A DNA stretch of 24,766 nt from Conidiobolus incongruus B7586 (taxonomy: Eukaryota; Entomophthoromycota; Entomophthoromycetes; Entomophthorales; Conidiobolaceae): contig JNEM01006007.1 in the NCBI GenBank assembly GCA_000697335.1, forward strand, positions 1 to 24,766. Direction: 5' to 3'. The notes beneath the pieces were generated by a model, which made no database searches, was not told where the DNA came from, and saw only the letters and a list, made by a program, of their open reading frames with translations. A program made the position numbers and the translations under genes. Shown here piece after piece: positions 21,355 to 24,766 of this stretch (position 1 is the stretch's first letter; the number at the start of each line of letters is the position of its first letter).

Positions 21355-22053
21355 ATGTCTCATCATACAGAATACGGTTCTTCAGGTTATAACACCTTAA
21401 AAGTTTTCCTAATTATTGTCAACTTTATTTCTAGCTTATCTGGTCTTGCTTTAGTCGGTGTCGCAATTTATGGAGCTGTCACTGATGGAGTTGCTCGGTA
21501 TCATTGGTCGCTACCACTATTCACTGGATTTTTGGGAGTCATGATCTTTTTCGTGTCTTTCTTAGGCTGTTTTGGTGCTGGAGCAGAAAGCAAACGAGTA
21601 CTTGCTTCTTATTTGGCTGGCCTAATTGTTTTATTTGTTGCCCAGCTAATTGTTTTATTATTAGGATATATGTACTCAAATAATATTGATAAGACCTTGG
21701 ATAAATTCTGGCAAAATGCATATGACAATCATCCAAGAGTTGTGAAAAAGATTGAACACCAGTTCCAATGTTGTGGATTCCGTAATTTGCTTGACCGCCC
21801 TATTCCCAATGGTGTGACTGACACTTGTTCTATTAATAAGAAGTTCGGTTATGATGAACCATGCTATGATGCTCTCTTGGAAACTTACAATAACTCTGCC
21901 TACATCTTTGCAACTACAGGTCTCGTTGTTGCTATTATTCAATTAATCGCGTTGATTGCTTCTGGAATTTTAGTTAAAGAAACTCCTCAAAGTTCTGACC
22001 GTTCAAATGCATTGTTAAATGAACATTCCCGCCTGCTCAATTCTCGTGCTTAA
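21355..22053 (+). CDS. Tetraspanin, intronless
   Basis: A single exon of 232 aa with four helices near 14-41, 52-75, 83-106 and 183-207. The large loop (about 108-180) carries QCCGF (138-142), Cys158 and Cys170 in FGYDEPC, with the same spacing as the five-exon tetraspanin at 18808-19647. An ESKR run precedes helix 3 on the cytoplasmic side, as is common. The cytosolic tail (208-232) contains EHSRLL (223-228), a fit to the acidic dileucine [D/E]xxxL[L/I] signal for endosome or lysosome sorting; the paralog lacks such a tail. Expression is probably driven by the TATA box at 21303. Intron loss, for example by retrocopying, is one explanation for the single exon. Confidence 0.95.
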   Translation: MSHHTEYGSSGYNTLKVFLIIVNFISSLSGLALVGVAIYGAVTDGVARYHWSLPLFTGFLGVMIFFVSFLGCFGAGAESKRVLASYLAGLIVLFVAQLIVLLLGYMYSNNIDKTLDKFWQNAYDNHPRVVKKIEHQFQCCGFRNLLDRPIPNGVTDTCSINKKFGYDEPCYDALLETYNNSAYIFATTGLVVAIIQLIALIASGILVKETPQSSDRSNALLNEHSRLLNSRA

Positions 22054-22763
22054 ATAGTCTAACTGTCCATTATATTACTCTTAGATTGAGTTGACAGTTT
22101 GATTAGTAATTTTTTTTGCTATTCTATATTTTCAAATCCGATTAAAATATTACAAATGTATATTGAATTATTTTAAGGTATATATTAGTTGTTAACCCTG
22201 TTTTTATTACAATTTATATTTATTCATATTTGTTTGATTTTATTGAAAATGTAATTCCAAAATTTGACATAAAATTAGAAAATAGAACTCTAATAAGTAG
22301 TAATGATATATATATATATATATATATTTAATAGCTTGAAATAATAATTCATCTTATTATATTTTTTGATTGGAGATGGTTAATGTACATTTTAAGTATT
22401 CTTACTATCAATATTTCCGACCACTAAGAATTTAGATATTGACTCAATATTAGTAAATTACACTCAATTTGAGCAAAAAATAAAATTTTGAATTGGTATA
22501 TATGATTGTTTATCGTTTTTACAACATATCAAGATATTAACTCATTTTATAAATATATTCAGGTTATAATTTAAATAATTTCTGTAAACACAAAATGAAA
22601 ATGGAAGTATATCAGGAATAGTTGGAGATTTTATTAATTATAAAAACAAACTTGATTTTTCAATATAAAAACTATTTTATAATATATTCGAATTATAATT
22701 ATATATATCAAAATAATAAAAACTGATTGAAGATTGTTATTGGTATTAGTTTGAGTTATGATT
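22054..22763. other. Convergent 3' spacer with an AT microsatellite
   Basis: Facing 3' ends of the intronless tetraspanin and the four-helix protein gene. It includes an (AT)11 run at 22306-22327. No gene is seen. Confidence 0.55.
22306..22327. repeat. (AT)11 dinucleotide microsatellite
   Basis: Twenty-two alternating A and T bases. Confidence 0.95.
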
Positions 22764-23546
22764 TCATGAAAAAGTTGTAATTTTGGAATCATAGTCGTGA
22801 TAGGTGTTAAATTTTGAAAAATCAACCATCAGATATAAAGATCCGAAAATTATAATAGCAAGCAGCAAGGTAATCGAATAACTAATGCCAATCAAATCTA
22901 ATATATACATGTGTTCCAAAAATGTAGTAGTACTCAATGATTCGTTTGAGAAAATTGGAAAAAAGTGATAAAATTTCAATGATGATATGGGTTGAAATTG
23001 AGTATGAAAAAGAGGATAGTCCAGCTGACAGGCGTATTTTGGTAAATAGGAGGATATATGAAATAATTTGGCAGGCATAGAAGAGGATTCAGCTTCGCAC
23101 ATGACTCGAACTTGATTAACGAGCAGATGATCTACAAATACTACGCGATTATAAGTAAACAAATTAATTAAAATGAACTGGAATAATAGAAATAGAGCCA
23201 TCGTTGGAAGAAGATTCCAATGATTGCCAGTGCGGAAACTCTTCACCCAGTTGAGTATACAAATAGGAAGAATCACAAAGGATCCCAACCGATTCACATT
23301 TCCAATGATCTTAGTGGCATGAAACAGTTCTGGAATTATAGCTAATTCACGGTTATTGATATTAGAAATGACCATCAGCGCTAAACTGGCCATACTCATA
23401 CTAAAAAATATATAAAAAGTGAAGCACAGAATCTTATGCTGTCTATTATTCTCAGCATCGGTATTCTGATATATATCATCTTTCTTAAACGTTAATAAAT
23501 CCAATCTATCCGCTCTAATATGCAGTAAACCATCTTTTCCCATCAT
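22764..23546 (-). CDS. Unrecognised four-helix membrane protein with a large third loop
   Basis: A single exon of 260 codons; family not recognised. Predicted helices lie near 39-61, 86-104, 112-131 and 214-241. The N-terminus is cytoplasmic-looking and charged (residues 1-38, with RADRLDLL and FKKDD). The loop between helices 3 and 4 is about 80 residues and holds Cys150 and Cys173, which could form a disulfide, and an N-x-S sequon at 201-203 (NES). Short first loop, large second loop and cytosolic tail give a tetraspanin-like topology, but there is no CCG motif and sequence similarity is not obvious. The mixed composition, a TATA box 54-61 nt upstream and the 260-codon length argue for a real gene. 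Met2 is an equally possible start. Confidence 0.75.
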   Translation of the reverse strand: MMGKDGLLHIRADRLDLLTFKKDDIYQNTDAENNRQHKILCFTFYIFFSMSMASLALMVISNINNRELAIIPELFHATKIIGNVNRLGSFVILPICILNWVKSFRTGNHWNLLPTMALFLLFQFILINLFTYNRVVFVDHLLVNQVRVMCEAESSSMPAKLFHISSYLPKYACQLDYPLFHTQFQPISSLKFYHFFPIFSNESLSTTTFLEHMYILDLIGISYSITLLLAIIIFGSLYLMVDFSKFNTYHDYDSKITTFS

Positions 23547-23599
23547 ATTTATCTATACTTAATTTGATGAATTTTGAAATTGGAATGGGAACAGATGTG

Positions 23600-23607
23600 T
23601 ATTTATA
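23600..23607 (-). promoter_or_regulatory. TATA box of the four-helix protein gene
   Basis: A minus-strand TATAAATA lies 54-61 nt upstream of the ATG, which supports the gene and its start. Confidence 0.6.
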
Positions 23608-24626
23608 TTAGCAATAAAACGAAGATTGGCTATAAGTGAGTTTGAAATTAATTACGTTTAGTTGAAGATACTTGAATTTGATTAATTTCCCCATTGATGC
23701 CAGTTCCCCTACCATGGATTATATCAATTGGACTCAATCTCAACTATTCCCCACAATCTTTGCTTGGAATTTGACCAACGTTGCTCCAAACTGCATAATT
23801 GGCGAATGAAATATCCTCGATTGACTTCAGACAGAGTACTGAGTGACCCCTGATTTAACTCGAATTCTGATTACCGTTTCATCTTTCTGAATTTGGATAA
23901 AACTATATTTTGAAACTTTCCATCATCTCCACAAGATTTAAAGATGATTTGCTATACTCTACCCCTTTTCCATCTTTGATCTAAAAGTAACAACTAACTT
24001 ACTTTAAAATTATACGACTATGCTAGCTTACATTTTTTTAAACTCATTTCATATCTTTCATTCGTTATGTTTATAATTTTAGTCAAACTTTTTCGAAAAT
24101 ATACAATAATATCACTAAATTTTAATCTTCTAATTATTTATACTAACCGTAGCGTATATCATTACGTAATGATATTAATAATGAATTCAATTAATCTTGC
24201 AAAGTTATATTTATTTTTTGATCTAATTAATCAATATTTTTATTTATAAATTGATGAATATTTAAATATTCCAAATTAATTTCAAATTTAATAAATATTA
24301 AAATACAATAGGATATTGAAGGATTTATCATCTATTAATCAAAAATGACATACTATTATTTTAATTAATACTTTAGAATTCAAATAATGAGAATTTTTTG
24401 AGATTGAAAATAAATAAAGATTTTGATAAATGATATAAAATCAATACTCTCTTTTAATCTTAATAGCTTTTTATTAAACACCTGGCAAACTGTTACCACT
24501 TAAAAAACAGGTTTTTATTATATAAAAAGCTGATATTTTATAAACCAATTAAATTTTTTATAAAATTTTCTTTTTTATAATTTGATTTTTAATTACTTAT
24601 AGAAATGAAAATTATATAAGTTATAA

Positions 24627-24653
24627 TTTAATATATTTAATATATTTAATATA
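24627..24653. repeat. Three tandem copies of a 9-mer (TTTAATATA)
   Basis: Three perfect head-to-tail copies in AT-rich spacer; slippage is the likely origin. Confidence 0.9.
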
Positions 24654-24766
24654 TTAGATTTTTTAAATTAAAAATAATTAGAAAAATTTTTATATATTAT
24701 ATATTTCACAATAATAATGTAAAATAATAGATAATATTAAATTATAATAAGAATATCAAATAATAA

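Larger units (their letters stand above)
23547..24766. other. Spacer to the window end, with a decayed coding-like patch
   Basis: 23690-23990 is less AT-rich than its surroundings and contains a 31-codon plus-strand frame from ATG 23714 to 23809 (starts MDYINWTQSQ) with N-x-T sequons NWT and NLT. It could be the start of a dead membrane-protein gene. All frames close soon after. From about 24000 onward the sequence is extremely AT-rich and empty. Confidence 0.35.

Noticed and set aside
1-24766. tRNA genes, rRNA, CRISPR arrays, transposon ends or virus-derived elements
   Set aside because: No tRNA B-box in context, regular spaced repeats, long terminal or inverted repeats, or transposase, integrase or polymerase motifs were seen on either strand.

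Overview
The window is AT-rich eukaryotic DNA carrying compact protein genes. Introns are very short (25 placed here, 47-65 nt) with GT...AG ends and, in several cases, an ACTAAT or TAACTAAT branch-like motif. Two DysF-domain (Pex24/Pex30-type) membrane proteins and a NudE-type dynein regulator point to a fungus. Otubain and tetraspanins, together with the base composition, suggest an early-diverging filamentous lineage. That placement is inference; no rRNA, tRNA, mobile element or CRISPR array was seen.

Layout. 1-1021 (-): 5' part of a secreted protein with three internal repeats. 1868-2452 (-): Prx5/PrxII-type peroxiredoxin. 3130-4053 (+): NudE/NDEL1 coiled-coil protein. 5259-6296 (+): ubiquitin C-terminal hydrolase (7 exons, one of 12 nt). 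6887-8149 (-): MYG1 nuclease (6 exons), divergent from 8620-9660 (+): acyl-protein thioesterase (8 exons). 10147-11358 (-): otubain. 12472-13467 (-) and 15186-16181 (-): two DysF paralogs, each 331 aa, whose last 309 nt are identical. 17767-18464 (-): decayed gene. 18808-19647 (-): tetraspanin with four introns. 21355-22053 (+): intronless tetraspanin with the same cysteine spacing. 22764-23546 (-): unrecognised four-helix membrane protein. The rest is very AT-rich spacer with TATA boxes 45-80 nt upstream of several start codons.

The genes do not form one pathway; most are ordinary housekeeping genes for ubiquitin removal, depalmitoylation, redox control, dynein regulation and membrane organisation. 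The right half (12.4-23.6 kb) is more dynamic, with duplicated membrane-protein genes, a sharp-edged gene-conversion tract, gene decay, and an intron-bearing/intronless tetraspanin pair. No new multi-gene system could be shown. The observations most worth following are the conversion tract, the three-repeat secreted protein, the tetraspanin pair and the orphan four-helix protein.
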